NCBI GenBank assembly: GCA_945900965.1
Contig: CAMDKM010000015.1
Span: forward strand, 24,740-88,739
DNA: 64,000 nt
DNA from: Bordetella parapertussis
GTDB lineage: Bacteria > Pseudomonadota > Gammaproteobacteria > Burkholderiales > JACQAP01
Direction of reading: 5' to 3'
The translations under genes were made by a program, and so were the position numbers. Positions within the stretch are counted from its first letter, which is position 1; each line of letters begins with the position of its first letter. The notes under the pieces are model-generated. The model was not told where the DNA came from. It worked only from the letters and a program-made list of their open reading frames with translations, and did not search any database. Below are positions 23,519-32,467 of the stretch, piece by piece.

Positions 23519-25798
23519 ATGAACGACATGACAGCCCCGGAACTGGTCCAGCAAAAACTGAAAATCGTCGGCACCCGGCCATTGCGCCCGGACGGTGTTG
23601 ATAAGGTGACCGGACGCGCCAAATTCGGCGCCGATCTGCATGTGGCCAACATGCTGATCGGCAAGGTGCTGCGCAGCCCCCATGCACATGCGCGCATCAA
23701 GTCGATCGATGTGTCGAAAGCCAAAGCTCTGAAAGGCGTGAAGGCGGTGATTACTTCCGCAGACCTGTGCGATCTGCCCTCGGAATTCATTCCGGCAGGC
23801 GAGATGATGGTGAATTTCAAGGATATGACCCGCAACGTCATGGCGCGCGAGAAGGTGTTGTACGAAGGTCATGCGCTGGCGGCGGTGGCAGCGGTGAACG
23901 ACGCGATCGCCGCGCAGGCGCTTGCGCTGATCGAGGTCAAGTATGAAGTGCTGCCGCATGTGATGGATGTCGCCAGGGCCATGGAGCCCGACGCGCCGCT
24001 GCTGCATGACGATATGTACACGATCGGCGTAGAGCCCAAGCCGGCCAAGCCTTCCAATATCGCCAAGCGCGTGGAATTCGGTTTCGGCGATCTGGCAGCG
24101 GGTTTTGCCAAGGCCGACGTCGTCGTCGAGCGAGAATTCTCGACAAAGCCAGTGCATCAGGGCTACATCGAACCGCATGCCTGTCTGGCGAACGTCTCGG
24201 AAGACGGGCAGGCGGAATTGTGGTGTACCACCCAAGGTCAATTCATCGTGCGTGCCTTCTGCGCGAAACTGCTGGGCATGGATGTGTCGAAGCTGCGGGT
24301 GACCGCCTCGGAAATCGGCGGCGGTTTTGGCGGGAAAACCGTGGTGTATCTGGAGCCGCTGGCGCTGGCGTTGTCGCGCAAGGCTTGTCAGCCGGTGAAA
24401 ATGACCATGTCGCGCACCGACGTGTTCCGCGCGAGCGGACCGACCTCCGGTGCCAAGATCTGGGTCAAGGTAGGCGCTACCAGGGATGGCCGTATTACCG
24501 CGGCCGATGCGTTGCTAAAGTATCAGGCTGGTGCTTTTCAGGGTTCGCCGGTGCAGCCCGGCGCCATGTGCGCCTTTGCGCCCTACGATCTTGAAAACGT
24601 GCGCATCATTGGTTTTGATGTGGTGGTGAATCGTCCCAAGGTGGCGGCTTACCGCGCGCCGGGCGGGCCGATTTCGGAATACGCCGTCGAGAGCGTGATC
24701 GATGAAATCGCCATGAAGATCGGCATGGACCCGATCGAGTTTCGATTGAAAAACGCCGCGAAGGAAGGCACGCGCGCCCCTTACGGTCCAAAACTCGGCC
24801 CGATCGGACTGGTGCAAACGCTGGAAGCCGCGCGCGCCCATGCACATTACAGCGTGCCGCTCAAAGCCAATCAAGGCCGCGGTGTGGCGTCGGGCTTCTG
24901 GTTCAACATCGGCGGCGAAACCTGCGCCTCGATGAATCTGGGCGAAGACGGCAGCGTGGCCATCGTGGTGGGCACGCCCGACATTGGCGGTTCGCGCGCA
25001 TCGCTGTCCATGATGGCTGCCGAAGAACTGGGTATTCCACTGAAGCAGGTGAGCGCCGTGAATGGTGACACGAGTTCCCTCGGGTTCAACTTTCTGACGG
25101 GAGGCAGTCGGGTGACCTTCTCCAGCGGCATCGCGGTGGTGGAAGCAGCGCGCGATGTCATCAAGCAACTGCGAGGGCGTGCCGCAAAAATCTGGGAAGT
25201 TCCAGTCGAGGAAGTGGATTGGTTCGAGGGCCATGCGCGACACGCTGGCAAAGGCAAGTCGCTCAGTCTTACCGAACTGGCCAAAACGGCTGGGAAAACC
25301 GGTGGTCCGATCAGCGGCAATGCCGCACTGAATGTCACCGGCGCGGGGCCCAGTCTGGCGACCCATCTAGTGGATGTCGAGGTGGATCCCGAAACCGGCA
25401 AGGTGACGATTCTGCGCTACACCGCCATCCAGGATGCCGGCAAGGCCGTGCACCCCAGTTATGTAGAAGGCCAGATGCAAGGTGGCGCGGTGCAAGGCAT
25501 CGGTTGGGCGCTGAACGAGGAGTACATCTATGACGACAAAGGCCGCATGGAAAATGCCGGCTTTCTGGATTATCGGATTCCCGTGTGTTCGGACGTGCCG
25601 ATGATCGACACGGTGATCGTGGAAGTTCCCAATCCGCGCCATCCCTATGGCGTGCGCGGTGTGGGCGAAACGCCCATCGTGCCACCCATGGGTGCCATTG
25701 CAAACGCGGTATCGCATGCAACCGGTGTGCGCTTCACCGAGTTGCCGATGTCGCCCCCGCGTGTGTTGGCGGCGATCGACGGCCAAAAGGGAGCGTAA
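23519..25798 (+). CDS. Molybdenum hydroxylase large (molybdopterin) subunit (CoxL/XdhA-C type)
   Basis: A 759-residue catalytic subunit that holds the molybdopterin cofactor. The first domain (VTGRAKFGADLHVANML) and cofactor contacts ASEIGGGFGGKT, AYRAPGGPISEYAVES and GVGETPIVPP are typical; the last includes the catalytic glutamate region (RGVGE). The AYRAPG loop replaces the AYxCSFR loop of true CO dehydrogenase, so this hydroxylates an aldehyde, N-heterocycle or aromatic acyl substrate instead; which one is unknown. ATG 23519 is preceded by GAAGGGAG. It is followed after 17 bp by a MoaD-like gene. Confidence 0.92.
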   Translation: MNDMTAPELVQQKLKIVGTRPLRPDGVDKVTGRAKFGADLHVANMLIGKVLRSPHAHARIKSIDVSKAKALKGVKAVITSADLCDLPSEFIPAGEMMVNFKDMTRNVMAREKVLYEGHALAAVAAVNDAIAAQALALIEVKYEVLPHVMDVARAMEPDAPLLHDDMYTIGVEPKPAKPSNIAKRVEFGFGDLAAGFAKADVVVEREFSTKPVHQGYIEPHACLANVSEDGQAELWCTTQGQFIVRAFCAKLLGMDVSKLRVTASEIGGGFGGKTVVYLEPLALALSRKACQPVKMTMSRTDVFRASGPTSGAKIWVKVGATRDGRITAADALLKYQAGAFQGSPVQPGAMCAFAPYDLENVRIIGFDVVVNRPKVAAYRAPGGPISEYAVESVIDEIAMKIGMDPIEFRLKNAAKEGTRAPYGPKLGPIGLVQTLEAARAHAHYSVPLKANQGRGVASGFWFNIGGETCASMNLGEDGSVAIVVGTPDIGGSRASLSMMAAEELGIPLKQVSAVNGDTSSLGFNFLTGGSRVTFSSGIAVVEAARDVIKQLRGRAAKIWEVPVEEVDWFEGHARHAGKGKSLSLTELAKTAGKTGGPISGNAALNVTGAGPSLATHLVDVEVDPETGKVTILRYTAIQDAGKAVHPSYVEGQMQGGAVQGIGWALNEEYIYDDKGRMENAGFLDYRIPVCSDVPMIDTVIVEVPNPRHPYGVRGVGETPIVPPMGAIANAVSHATGVRFTELPMSPPRVLAAIDGQKGA

Positions 25799-25815
25799 AG
25801 AAGGGGGCGTCGGAT

Positions 25816-26064
25816 TTGGCGCGCCTGATCCTTGGCGGCACGTTGCAGAAGCTCGCGGGCTGCGAGGCAGAGTTGGAAATCGATGCGCGCGACGTCAAGC
25901 AGTTGCTCCGCATGTTGAGCGAGCGTTATCCGGCGCTCGCGCCGCACCTGGAGAGCGACGCCTACGCCATCGCCATCGATGGCGAGATATTCCAGGATGT
26001 CTGGTTCGCCCCCATTCGAGAGGACAGCGAAGTCCATTTGATCCCGGCAATTCGAGGTGGATAG
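25816..26064 (+). CDS. MoaD/ThiS-like small protein
   Basis: An 82-residue ubiquitin-fold protein starting at TTG 25816 (GAAGGGGGCG upstream) and beginning LARLILGGTLQKLAG. It has the beta-grasp pattern (ELEIDARDVKQLLRMLSERY, then DAYAIAIDGEIFQDVWF) and ends in IRGG, the terminal diglycine that is adenylated and thiocarboxylated in sulfur carriers. Its place 17 bp after the large subunit suggests a role in molybdopterin synthesis or in sulfuration for this enzyme. No ATG is available in frame, so the TTG start is inferred. Confidence 0.75.
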   Translation: MARLILGGTLQKLAGCEAELEIDARDVKQLLRMLSERYPALAPHLESDAYAIAIDGEIFQDVWFAPIREDSEVHLIPAIRGG

Positions 26065-26130
26065 CCAGGTAATCGATTGCGTGATGGTTTTGTAAGGGCC
26101 AGCACGCCGATTAGCTTAAATCATGGAGAC

Positions 26131-26254
26131 GAATCACGGAGAACACGGAGTGAGTCCAAGGACTTAATTCTGCCCGGGGCTCGTGCCTGATTGGTGAATG
26201 AACATCGAACAATTACGCGTTTTTTCTCCGTGATCCCCGTGTTCTCCGTGATTC
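26131..26254. repeat. Dispersed hairpin repeat (CACGGAGAA type)
   Basis: Left arm GAATCACGGAGAACACGGAG (26131-26150); right arm CTCCGTGATCCCCGTGTTCT with CCGTGATTC (26226-26254). The arms are near-perfect complements with 9-bp phasing, in the CGGAG variant of the family. About 75 bp lie between. The rest of 26065-26310 holds no gene. Confidence 0.75.
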
Positions 26255-26310
26255 AATTGTTTTTGTGGACCAGGTGACTTAATTGAGAAAAATAACAAAG
26301 GAGCATGCCA

Positions 26311-26835
26311 ATGCAGGCACACAAATTCATTTGCCGACTGTGTGTGAGTCTGTTTGCCGTTCTGGGGTGTGCTGAACTGCACGCAATGATGGAGGCAGAC
26401 AAGTTCATTGGCGCCTGGCGCCTGGTTTCGGCGGAGTTCCGTTCCGAGGATGGATCGCCGGCAGAATCTCCCTATGGCTCAGATCCGCAAGGGCTGCTCA
26501 TTTATGAAGCTCAGGGCACCATGTCCGCGCAATTGGCGCAAAGTGGGCGTAAGCCTTTTGCCATTGCCGATCGGATGGCTGGCACACCAGAAGAAATCAA
26601 GGCTGCTTTCGAGACCTATCAGGCGTATTACGGTCGCTTCAAGATCGACGAACGCGAACACATCGTCACGCACACCGTCATTCAATCGCTGTTGCCCAAC
26701 TGGGTCGGGACGGAGCAGCGTCGACACTACCAATTCAAAGATGGCAGATTGATCCTGCGAACGCCGCCACTGTTGATAGGTGGGAAGCGCGTGACAGGCG
26801 AACTTATTTGGGAAAAAATCCGCCTGGGCAAGTAA
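26311..26835 (+). CDS. Secreted lipocalin-like protein
   Basis: A 174-residue protein with a signal peptide (ICRLCVSLFAVLGCAELHA). The mature part is a lipocalin-like barrel (Lipocalin_5 type): FIGAWRLVSAEFRSEDG at the start, then YEAQGTMSAQLAQSGRKPFA and ITHTVIQS/WVGTEQRRHYQF. Such proteins may bind small hydrophobic ligands; no substrate is known. I chose ATG 26311 instead of 26305 because AAAGGAG ends 7 bp before it. Alone between a repeat and a convergent membrane-protein gene. Confidence 0.8.
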   Translation: MQAHKFICRLCVSLFAVLGCAELHAMMEADKFIGAWRLVSAEFRSEDGSPAESPYGSDPQGLLIYEAQGTMSAQLAQSGRKPFAIADRMAGTPEEIKAAFETYQAYYGRFKIDEREHIVTHTVIQSLLPNWVGTEQRRHYQFKDGRLILRTPPLLIGGKRVTGELIWEKIRLGK

Positions 26836-26843
26836 TGACCGAG

Positions 26844-27410
26844 TTATCGGTCAAAGTGCGCGTAAACGATTGGCAGGGCTACGGCGAGCAAAGACAGCCC
26901 AAACCCCACTATCCACTCGACCTGAAACAGCATCAGCAGCGGTAATACGAGAAAAACGATTGCCAGAATCCAGGGCACGCGAGGAAACGGCCCCATGTCG
27001 ACATTGAGTTTCTGGTTGAGCCAGATGGCGATGGCGCCAGGCACATGCTTGGACCGGCCGCCCAGCGCATGCATCAAGGCCCGGTTTTCCAGCCAATAGA
27101 ACAGAATGCACAGTTGAACCAAAAAACTCCCGATCAGAATTACCGGCGCCAGAATAAGCGCAAGAATTGCGAGAAGTGTGTGGACTTCGCTGATATAAAC
27201 ATAAGTCCCTGCGGAAAGCGTGATGCTAAACAGCAGAAGAATTAGCACTGACGGTAGGACGAGTTGTCTACAGTCAACTACATAGCGCCGTAGCCCATCT
27301 CCCTCCTGGAGTCTCAGGAAAAGATCCAACGCATCTTCCAGTGATTTGAGCGGCAGCAGCCGAACAATCCAGTGCTTACGACGGTACCGTAAAGTTGAGC
27401 TAAACATCAT
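26844..27410 (-). CDS. Inner-membrane protein of unknown function
   Basis: About 188 residues with four hydrophobic segments in two pairs: LVLPSVLILLLFSITLSAGT, LLAILALILAPVILIGSFLV, ILAIVFLVLPLLMLFQV and WIVGFGLSLLAVALPIVYA. A basic, helical N-terminal part (LRYRRKHWIVRLLPLKSLED) would be cytosolic. I recognise no family. ATG 27410 was preferred to a TTG at 27437. Convergent with the lipocalin-like gene (9 bp between stops). Confidence 0.75.
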   Translation of the reverse strand: MMFSSTLRYRRKHWIVRLLPLKSLEDALDLFLRLQEGDGLRRYVVDCRQLVLPSVLILLLFSITLSAGTYVYISEVHTLLAILALILAPVILIGSFLVQLCILFYWLENRALMHALGGRSKHVPGAIAIWLNQKLNVDMGPFPRVPWILAIVFLVLPLLMLFQVEWIVGFGLSLLAVALPIVYAHFDR

Positions 27411-27590
27411 GCCACCCTGTAGCCATGGGAAGTTCAAGGATACAAAATTCCGGGCAATGCCGCTGCTCGGATTTCGACGCCTGGCGGCGACGATCGCAAT
27501 TTAGACACCGGTCAAGAATTTAAGGTTTGGCACGCCGCGTGCCCAATGGCGGGTACCAAGCCTGATCTGGTTCCAGTCCAGGGGGCATTG

Positions 27591-28388
27591 TTATCGATAG
27601 TGCGCAACCTTCATCGTATAGTCCACCCGGGCGTCCAGAGGTTTGAGTTTGCCATCGATCTCCTGCTTCGGCGGTACCCGTCCCACGTATCTCGTGACGT
27701 TACGGCTGGAGGAATCGAATTCCACCGTGAGTGGGTCTAGTGCGAGTCGGACGAGGAAGTTACTGGGGGTGACCGAAAAGGAGGTGTGTCCGTCGGCTAC
27801 TTCGGACAAGCGAATATCGAATCCGTAGGTTTTCTTCTCAGCCAACGCAATAAAGCGAACCGGAATGGCTCGGCCCTTCAGCAACTCATCCCAATGCTTC
27901 AGAATGAATCCGTGCAGTGAGGGCCCGCTGACGACCGGTCGGTTGACTTTTTCGGAAGCGGTGGTGACTTTGCCGCTCTCGTTCAGCACATATTCCAGGC
28001 GCTGACCGTCGATGACCACCACGCTGCCGCTGTAGCCTGCCTGTTTGTTGGTGGCTTCGAATCCCAGCAAGTCGTAATTGTTGGTGAACTGGGCGGACTC
28101 GACGAGGATGACATCTCCGATCGGAGTGCGCGTGATGTGCGAGGAAGTCAGGCCCTCGGGGATTTCGCCGACCCGCCTTTGGTAGGAATACAACTGCGAT
28201 GCGGGCGAGCCGCCCAGAGCATGGACGGAGCCTTCGTAAATCAACCGTCCGGCGGTTTCGGGTGCCGTGCGCAACGCTTCGAGACGCGCGGCGCCAGGTT
28301 GATCAAGCGGCTTTGTTGCAGGGGAACCGCAGGCGCTGAGCATCGACAGCAGGGCAGCGCTAAAGCAGCTAATGGTGGCATGACGCAT
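27591..28388 (-). CDS. Lipoprotein of unknown function
   Basis: A 265-residue protein with a lipobox (SAALLSMLSACGS), so it is lipidated at C21 after export. The mature part is mainly beta, with paired phrases such as LIYEGSVHALGG, GYSGSVVVIDGQRLEYVLNE and VRFIALAEKKTYGFDIRLSE, and ends in KPLDARVDYTMKVAHYR. No family is recognised; it could be an outer-membrane associated beta protein. ATG 28388 has AAGGAG 6 bp upstream. Divergent from the LysR gene at 28590, 201 bp apart, so that regulator may act on it. Confidence 0.8.
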   Translation of the reverse strand: MRHATISCFSAALLSMLSACGSPATKPLDQPGAARLEALRTAPETAGRLIYEGSVHALGGSPASQLYSYQRRVGEIPEGLTSSHITRTPIGDVILVESAQFTNNYDLLGFEATNKQAGYSGSVVVIDGQRLEYVLNESGKVTTASEKVNRPVVSGPSLHGFILKHWDELLKGRAIPVRFIALAEKKTYGFDIRLSEVADGHTSFSVTPSNFLVRLALDPLTVEFDSSSRNVTRYVGRVPPKQEIDGKLKPLDARVDYTMKVAHYR

Positions 28389-28589
28389 GGTAGAACTCCT
28401 TGAGTGTAAAGTTGAGTTTGGCCGGAAGGCGGGATCCAGGGATTCGCGCTTCTCCGGTGTCGGCAAGTCGTACCGGCCACTGCGTGTTCGCCGATGTCTC
28501 ACCGATGGGTCGCACTGTAGGCATCAAAGTGCACGAGAAAAAGCCGATGAGTGTCAATGCATCATTGCTGCCAATGACATAATCCGTTC

Positions 28590-29531
28590 ATGGACCAGTT
28601 GCGATCCTTGCGTGTGTTTGTGAAGGCTATCGACGAGGGCAGCTTTGCGGCTGCCGCGCGGGCCCTGGATCTCGCCCCGGCGGTGGTCACGCGCACCGTG
28701 GCGGAGCTTGAGGCCCATCTGGGCGCGCGGCTGGTGAATCGAACCACCCGGCCGCTGGCGCTGACCGAGATCGGCGAGGCCTATCTGGCACGCGCCCGCC
28801 GCATACTCTTGGAAATGGAGGAGGCGGATGCCATGGCGGGGAGTTCGTCCACCGAACCCGCCGGCCAATTGCACGTACTTGCGCCCCCGGCCTTCGCCAT
28901 GTATCAATTGGCCAGGCATCTGCCGGGCTTTCGTGCCAAATATCCACAGGTCGGCATTGAGTTGACGGTTTCCGGACCGGTCGACACCATCGACGAAGAT
29001 TTCGACGTGTGCATTCTGTCCATCGGACAGCAAGGCATGCAGGGTGATTTCATTGCGCGGCGCCTGGCTTGTTCGAAATTCATTGCCTGCGCAACACCGG
29101 AATATCTTGCGCGGCGCGGTTCTCCGCGCAAGCCAAGCGATCTGATCCAGCACGACGGGATTTGGCCAAACGTCAGATTCGTGCGCCAGGATCTCACTTT
29201 GTATCGGGACGGGGCCAGCGATAAGTCGGAAGGCGGCACGGTATCGATTCCAACGCCGAAATCGGCACTCTCGACGAATCACATTGCCACCATTTATGCT
29301 GCGGCGCTGGCTGGACTCGGCATCGCGGGGCTGCCATCATTTGTGGTGGATGATGCGTTGCGCAGCGGCGCGCTTCAAAGGGTACTGCCGCAGTGGCACG
29401 GCATTACCCTGATTTTGTACGCGGCCATGCCTTCCCGCAAGCATGTGCCGGCGCGTACCCGGGCCTTTGTCGATTATCTGCTACAGACGTTCGGTGGCGG
29501 GGAAATAGATCCGTGGCTCGCGTCAAAATAA
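28590..29531 (+). CDS. LysR-family transcriptional regulator
   Basis: A 313-residue LTTR starting MDQLRSLRVFVKAIDEGSFA; the winged helix ends at about residue 60 and the co-inducer domain begins near 92 (GQLHVLAPPAFAMYQLARHL). It is of the large DsdC/AaeR-like branch with a short first helix. It could regulate the divergent lipoprotein gene or the SMP-30 gene that follows after 37 bp on the same strand. The inducer is unknown. Confidence 0.9.
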   Translation: MDQLRSLRVFVKAIDEGSFAAAARALDLAPAVVTRTVAELEAHLGARLVNRTTRPLALTEIGEAYLARARRILLEMEEADAMAGSSSTEPAGQLHVLAPPAFAMYQLARHLPGFRAKYPQVGIELTVSGPVDTIDEDFDVCILSIGQQGMQGDFIARRLACSKFIACATPEYLARRGSPRKPSDLIQHDGIWPNVRFVRQDLTLYRDGASDKSEGGTVSIPTPKSALSTNHIATIYAAALAGLGIAGLPSFVVDDALRSGALQRVLPQWHGITLILYAAMPSRKHVPARTRAFVDYLLQTFGGGEIDPWLASK

Positions 29532-29568
29532 ACTGTCCTGCGGTTCCGCAACTTGACGAGGTCCCATA

Positions 29569-30483
29569 GTGTTTGCCCCACCAAAAGAAATAGAAACTCA
29601 AGTATTCGCCCGCCTTCCCGAGGAACTGAAGTCCGCAGACCGGAACAACGCTTGGGTCGCCGGCCAGCCGGTCGGTGCACCGGTGGGCTCGCTGCTGGAA
29701 GGTCCTTCCTTCGACAGGGAGGGCAATCTGTGGTGCGTCGATATCCAGAACGGCCGCATTTCCAAGATTACCCGCGACGGCGTATTCCATCTCATTGCCG
29801 AATACGATGGCTGGCCCAACGGGTTGAAGTTTCACAAGGACGGACGAGGGTTCATTGCCGACTACAAACACGGCATCATGATTCTCGATCCGGTCAATGG
29901 AAAGGTGACGCCGTGGGTGACTCGTACCCAGGTCGAACCGTTCAAGGGCGTCAACGATTTGTTTTTCGCCGCCAACGGCGATTTGTATTTCACCGACCAG
30001 GGACTCACCGGATTGCATGACCCGACCGGGCGCTTGTTTAGAGTGACACCTCAGGGCAAGCTCACCTGCCTTCTGGACAACATTCCCAGTCCCAATGGCG
30101 TGGTGATGAATCATGACGAATCGCAGGCCTACGTTGCAGTCACGCGCGGCAATTGTGTGTGGCGGGTGCCGTTTCTGCGCGATGGCAGTATTGCGAAAGT
30201 GGGTCTGTATATTCAGCTCTCGGGCGGGGGCGGACCGGATGGCATGGCGCTGGACGAGAAGGGCGGATTAGTCGTCGCGCATGTCGGGATGGGGGCGGTG
30301 TGGGTATTCAATGAACTGGGCGAACCGGTGCGCCGGATCAAATCCTGCGCGGGGCATTTCATTACCAACATGGCCTTCGGTTGGCCGGATCGCGATACGC
30401 TCTACATTACCGAATCGTCTACCGGCAGCATTCTTACCGCGCACATGGATGTCGGCGGCAAGATTATGTATTCGCACACCTGA
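29569..30483 (+). CDS. SMP-30/gluconolactonase family enzyme
   Basis: A 304-residue six-bladed beta-propeller without signal peptide, starting at GTG 29569. Metal-site residues of the family are visible: E in LLEGPSFDREGNLWCVDI, N in IPSPNGVVM and D in GGGPDGMALDEKG. These enzymes hydrolyse sugar or other lactones using a divalent metal. The substrate is not clear; the preceding LysR gene suggests an inducible pathway. ATG is absent in frame near this point, and GACGAGG is upstream of the GTG. Confidence 0.85.
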   Translation: MFAPPKEIETQVFARLPEELKSADRNNAWVAGQPVGAPVGSLLEGPSFDREGNLWCVDIQNGRISKITRDGVFHLIAEYDGWPNGLKFHKDGRGFIADYKHGIMILDPVNGKVTPWVTRTQVEPFKGVNDLFFAANGDLYFTDQGLTGLHDPTGRLFRVTPQGKLTCLLDNIPSPNGVVMNHDESQAYVAVTRGNCVWRVPFLRDGSIAKVGLYIQLSGGGGPDGMALDEKGGLVVAHVGMGAVWVFNELGEPVRRIKSCAGHFITNMAFGWPDRDTLYITESSTGSILTAHMDVGGKIMYSHT

Positions 30484-30558
30484 ATCGAACGCGCACTCGA
30501 CAGCTAACGGCCGAGAAAATTTATCCAGAAATTTTCATTAGAGAATGAAAACGCGCTT

Positions 30559-30602
30559 AACACGAAGGTGCACGAAGCTTTCCTCGAAGGCCACGAAGGA
30601 AA
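30559..30602. repeat. CACGAAGG-type dispersed repeat at the break point of a pseudogene
   Basis: Units AACACGAAGGTGCACGAAGC, then CCTCGAAGGCCACGAAGGA. Preceded by GAAAACGCG as at 1025. Immediately after it (30607) the coding sequence of the dead BTAD regulator begins in mid-domain. Confidence 0.7.
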
Positions 30603-30606
30603 GTAA

Positions 30607-31317
30607 GTACAAATGTATCCTGCACTCTGGGTTGGGCGGGGTATTGCGTACAGTCGTCTTTGCGAATGTCTGTGGCCGGATAGCGAGGGCGACTTGGGAA
30701 TTGGCAATCTGTTGGTCACCGTGCACCGTCTGCGCGTGCTGCTGCAATCCAAGGCTGCCATTGTGTCCGATTATGGAAGGCTCTAGCTGAACGAGGCTGT
30801 CTGCAGGGTAGACGCCTTGAGTTTTGAACGTACCGCCAACGCCGGATTGGAGTGTCGCGATGAAGACGCCACCAGAAATGTTTCGGAGCTGCAGTTGCGC
30901 CTAGCCTCTAATCTCTATGTCGGTGATTTTCTGGCGCGGGAGTCGGAAACCTCCTGGATGCTGGCAACTCGATTGCGGCTGAAGTTCAAGTTCGAGCGAT
31001 TGGTCGCGGTCCTTGTCGGCCGCCTTGAACGCGAGCGCCGAATCGGCGACGCGATCGAAATCTGTGGTCAGGCGCTGGAGCGGGACCCGTTAAATGAGCC
31101 ATTGTATCGTCACTTGATGTGCTGCCACCTAAAACGGGGAGATCTCGCGGAAGCCACGCGCATTTTCAATAGATGTGGCGAAGCATTGGCGAGGGGGCTT
31201 GCATTGACTCCCTCGAGGGAGACCGAGCGACTCTACTTCGAAGGTGTACGCAATCGTGCCGCCGAAGGTGAAACGGCACGAATCCTGACTCTGCCTTGCA
31301 GGCAGGCACGGCCGTAG
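30607..31317 (+). pseudogene. SARP/BTAD-type regulator, fragment with internal stop
   Basis: The frame opens mid-protein at the repeat end. It begins with part of a winged helix (YSRLCECLWPDSEGD, LLVTVHRLRVLLQSK), is broken by TAG at 30784-30786 (YGRL-stop-LNEAVCRVDALSFE), and continues with a bacterial transcriptional activation domain of TPR-like helices (LYVGDFLARES, IEICGQALERDPLNEPLYRH, ESR-like end) to 31317. BTAD proteins usually carry an N-terminal DNA-binding and often an ATPase part. No start codon or intact N-terminus remains. A downstream piece from 30817 (TTG) is open but unlikely to be functional. Confidence 0.8.
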
Positions 31318-31413
31318 AGCACTGCATGTCGTAACGCCGAAAGGTCACAACAAGTCTGGATCTGTCTGTGGGAAGAATGCAGTCGGCCCCTGCATACAAT
31401 CGGGCACAAAAAA

Positions 31414-31435
31414 ACGGGCGCCGTAGGGCGCCCGT
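31414..31435 (-). terminator. Rho-independent terminator for the 31488-31793 gene
   Basis: On the minus strand: stem ACGGGCGCC, loop CTAC, stem GGCGCCCGT, then a run of seven T. It lies 52 bp past the stop codon. A second hairpin (AACTCGGATCG ... CGATCCGAGTT, 31442-31472) stands between. Confidence 0.85.
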
Positions 31436-31487
31436 TTGTGTAACTCGGATCGAGGGAGGACCGATCCGAGTTTCCGGGGCGAAGAGA

Positions 31488-31793
31488 TTACGCGCGTCCG
31501 CTGTTGTGCATGGAAGCGCCGGGGTTGAGCGTCGCATCGATTTCATACAACCACGTCTTCGAGGCGGAACGGGTCGTTTCGACCTTGGCAATCGGCGCAC
31601 CGCTGCGATGCTGATAGGCGCCCGGATTGAGCGCTACGCCGGTGCCGCTATTGCTTTGCACGGCGATGGTGCCGCCACGCACCAGGTGGGCGGGATTGCC
31701 GGTGCGCTGATCACCAAAATCCATCGAGAAAGCCGCGCCGCTCAGGGTGATCAGGGCGAAACCGATAACTGTTTTTTGCATAAGCTTGTTCAT
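31488..31793 (-). CDS. Small secreted protein of unknown function
   Basis: A 101-residue protein with a signal peptide (VIGFALITLSGAAFS, cleavage likely after AFS or AAFS). The mature part has a duplicated motif: LNPGAYQHRSG (residues 55-65) and LNPGASMHNSG (89-99), plus a related GNPAHLVRGG near 32-41. No cysteine. I know no family. AAAGGAGATGTC precedes ATG 31793, and a strong terminator follows. An ECF-like promoter shared with the sigma gene lies about 160 bp upstream, which suggests co-regulation with the bufferin-type operon. Confidence 0.75.
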   Translation of the reverse strand: MNKLMQKTVIGFALITLSGAAFSMDFGDQRTGNPAHLVRGGTIAVQSNSGTGVALNPGAYQHRSGAPIAKVETTRSASKTWLYEIDATLNPGASMHNSGRA

Positions 31794-31951
31794 GACATCT
31801 CCTTTGGTTAAGTAAAAAGAATTAAGTTAACAATTCGGCAGATTCTTCAATCGATGCATCGCATTTCACGAAGCGCCTGCCAGAACATTTTTCCGAACCC
31901 TCGTTACCGCTGTTCAATCTAACTTGCATGTTGCGTGGGTTCTTGAAGCAG

Positions 31952-31984
31952 TAGACAGGACGGGAAGGGGATTCCTGACAAGGA
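31952..31984 (-). promoter_or_regulatory. Putative ECF-sigma promoter before the small secreted protein gene
   Basis: Minus strand: CCTTGTCAGGAATCCCC, then after a spacer CCTGTCT. It matches 35952-35984 (CCTTGTAAGGAATCCAC, spacer, CCTGTCT) with exactly the same spacing. The GGAAT / GTCT pair is of ECF type. The predicted leader is about 160 nt. Confidence 0.5.
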
Positions 31985-32467
31985 ATGGAAAAAATTATCG
32001 AATAAATAGTACTGCGTGAGAAAGTGGCGACAATTATGTGAGAAGTCACACACTAAATGGTTCATTGCCTGGATGACTTGCGAAGTGTCGGCGAGCGGCG
32101 ACGGGGCGTTCATTATTTCGTGAGTGATGTCGGCTGAAGCGCTACGAAAAAAAGGTGCAGGGTTTTCTCGAAATGCATCGAGATTCGGTTCTCCGTCATT
32201 GTTTGTTTTGTAATTCATTACAAATGCTTTCCCTAATCCCCACCTTTCTCCCGGAGGGAGAAGGGCTTTTCCTCCCTCTTCGCCAGCACAAGTGCACACC
32301 TGAAGAGGAACAGAAGGGACGAGGGTGAGGGAAACGACGGAATATTTCGTAATAGTTGCGTGAAAACTTCGAGATAGCTGCGCCGGGGAGATGCCTTGCA
32401 AATTCGGGATTCAAATGCCGAGTGCGGGATCTTCCTTAATGTTTGGCGAACGCGCAGTGTGTCGCGG
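31985..32467. other. Intergenic region with a CCCTCTCCC-type repeat
   Basis: No supported gene. Repeat at 32228-32333: CCCTAATCCCC, CTTTCTCCCGGAGGGAGAAG, then GGACGAGGGTGAGGGAAACG. A minus-strand frame over 31919-32401 runs through the repeat and shows no family feature. The remainder is AT-richer than the genes around it. Confidence 0.5.

Noticed and set aside
31919..32401. 160-residue minus-strand frame
   Set aside because: It runs through a CCCTCTCCC repeat and shows no signal peptide, motif or family pattern.
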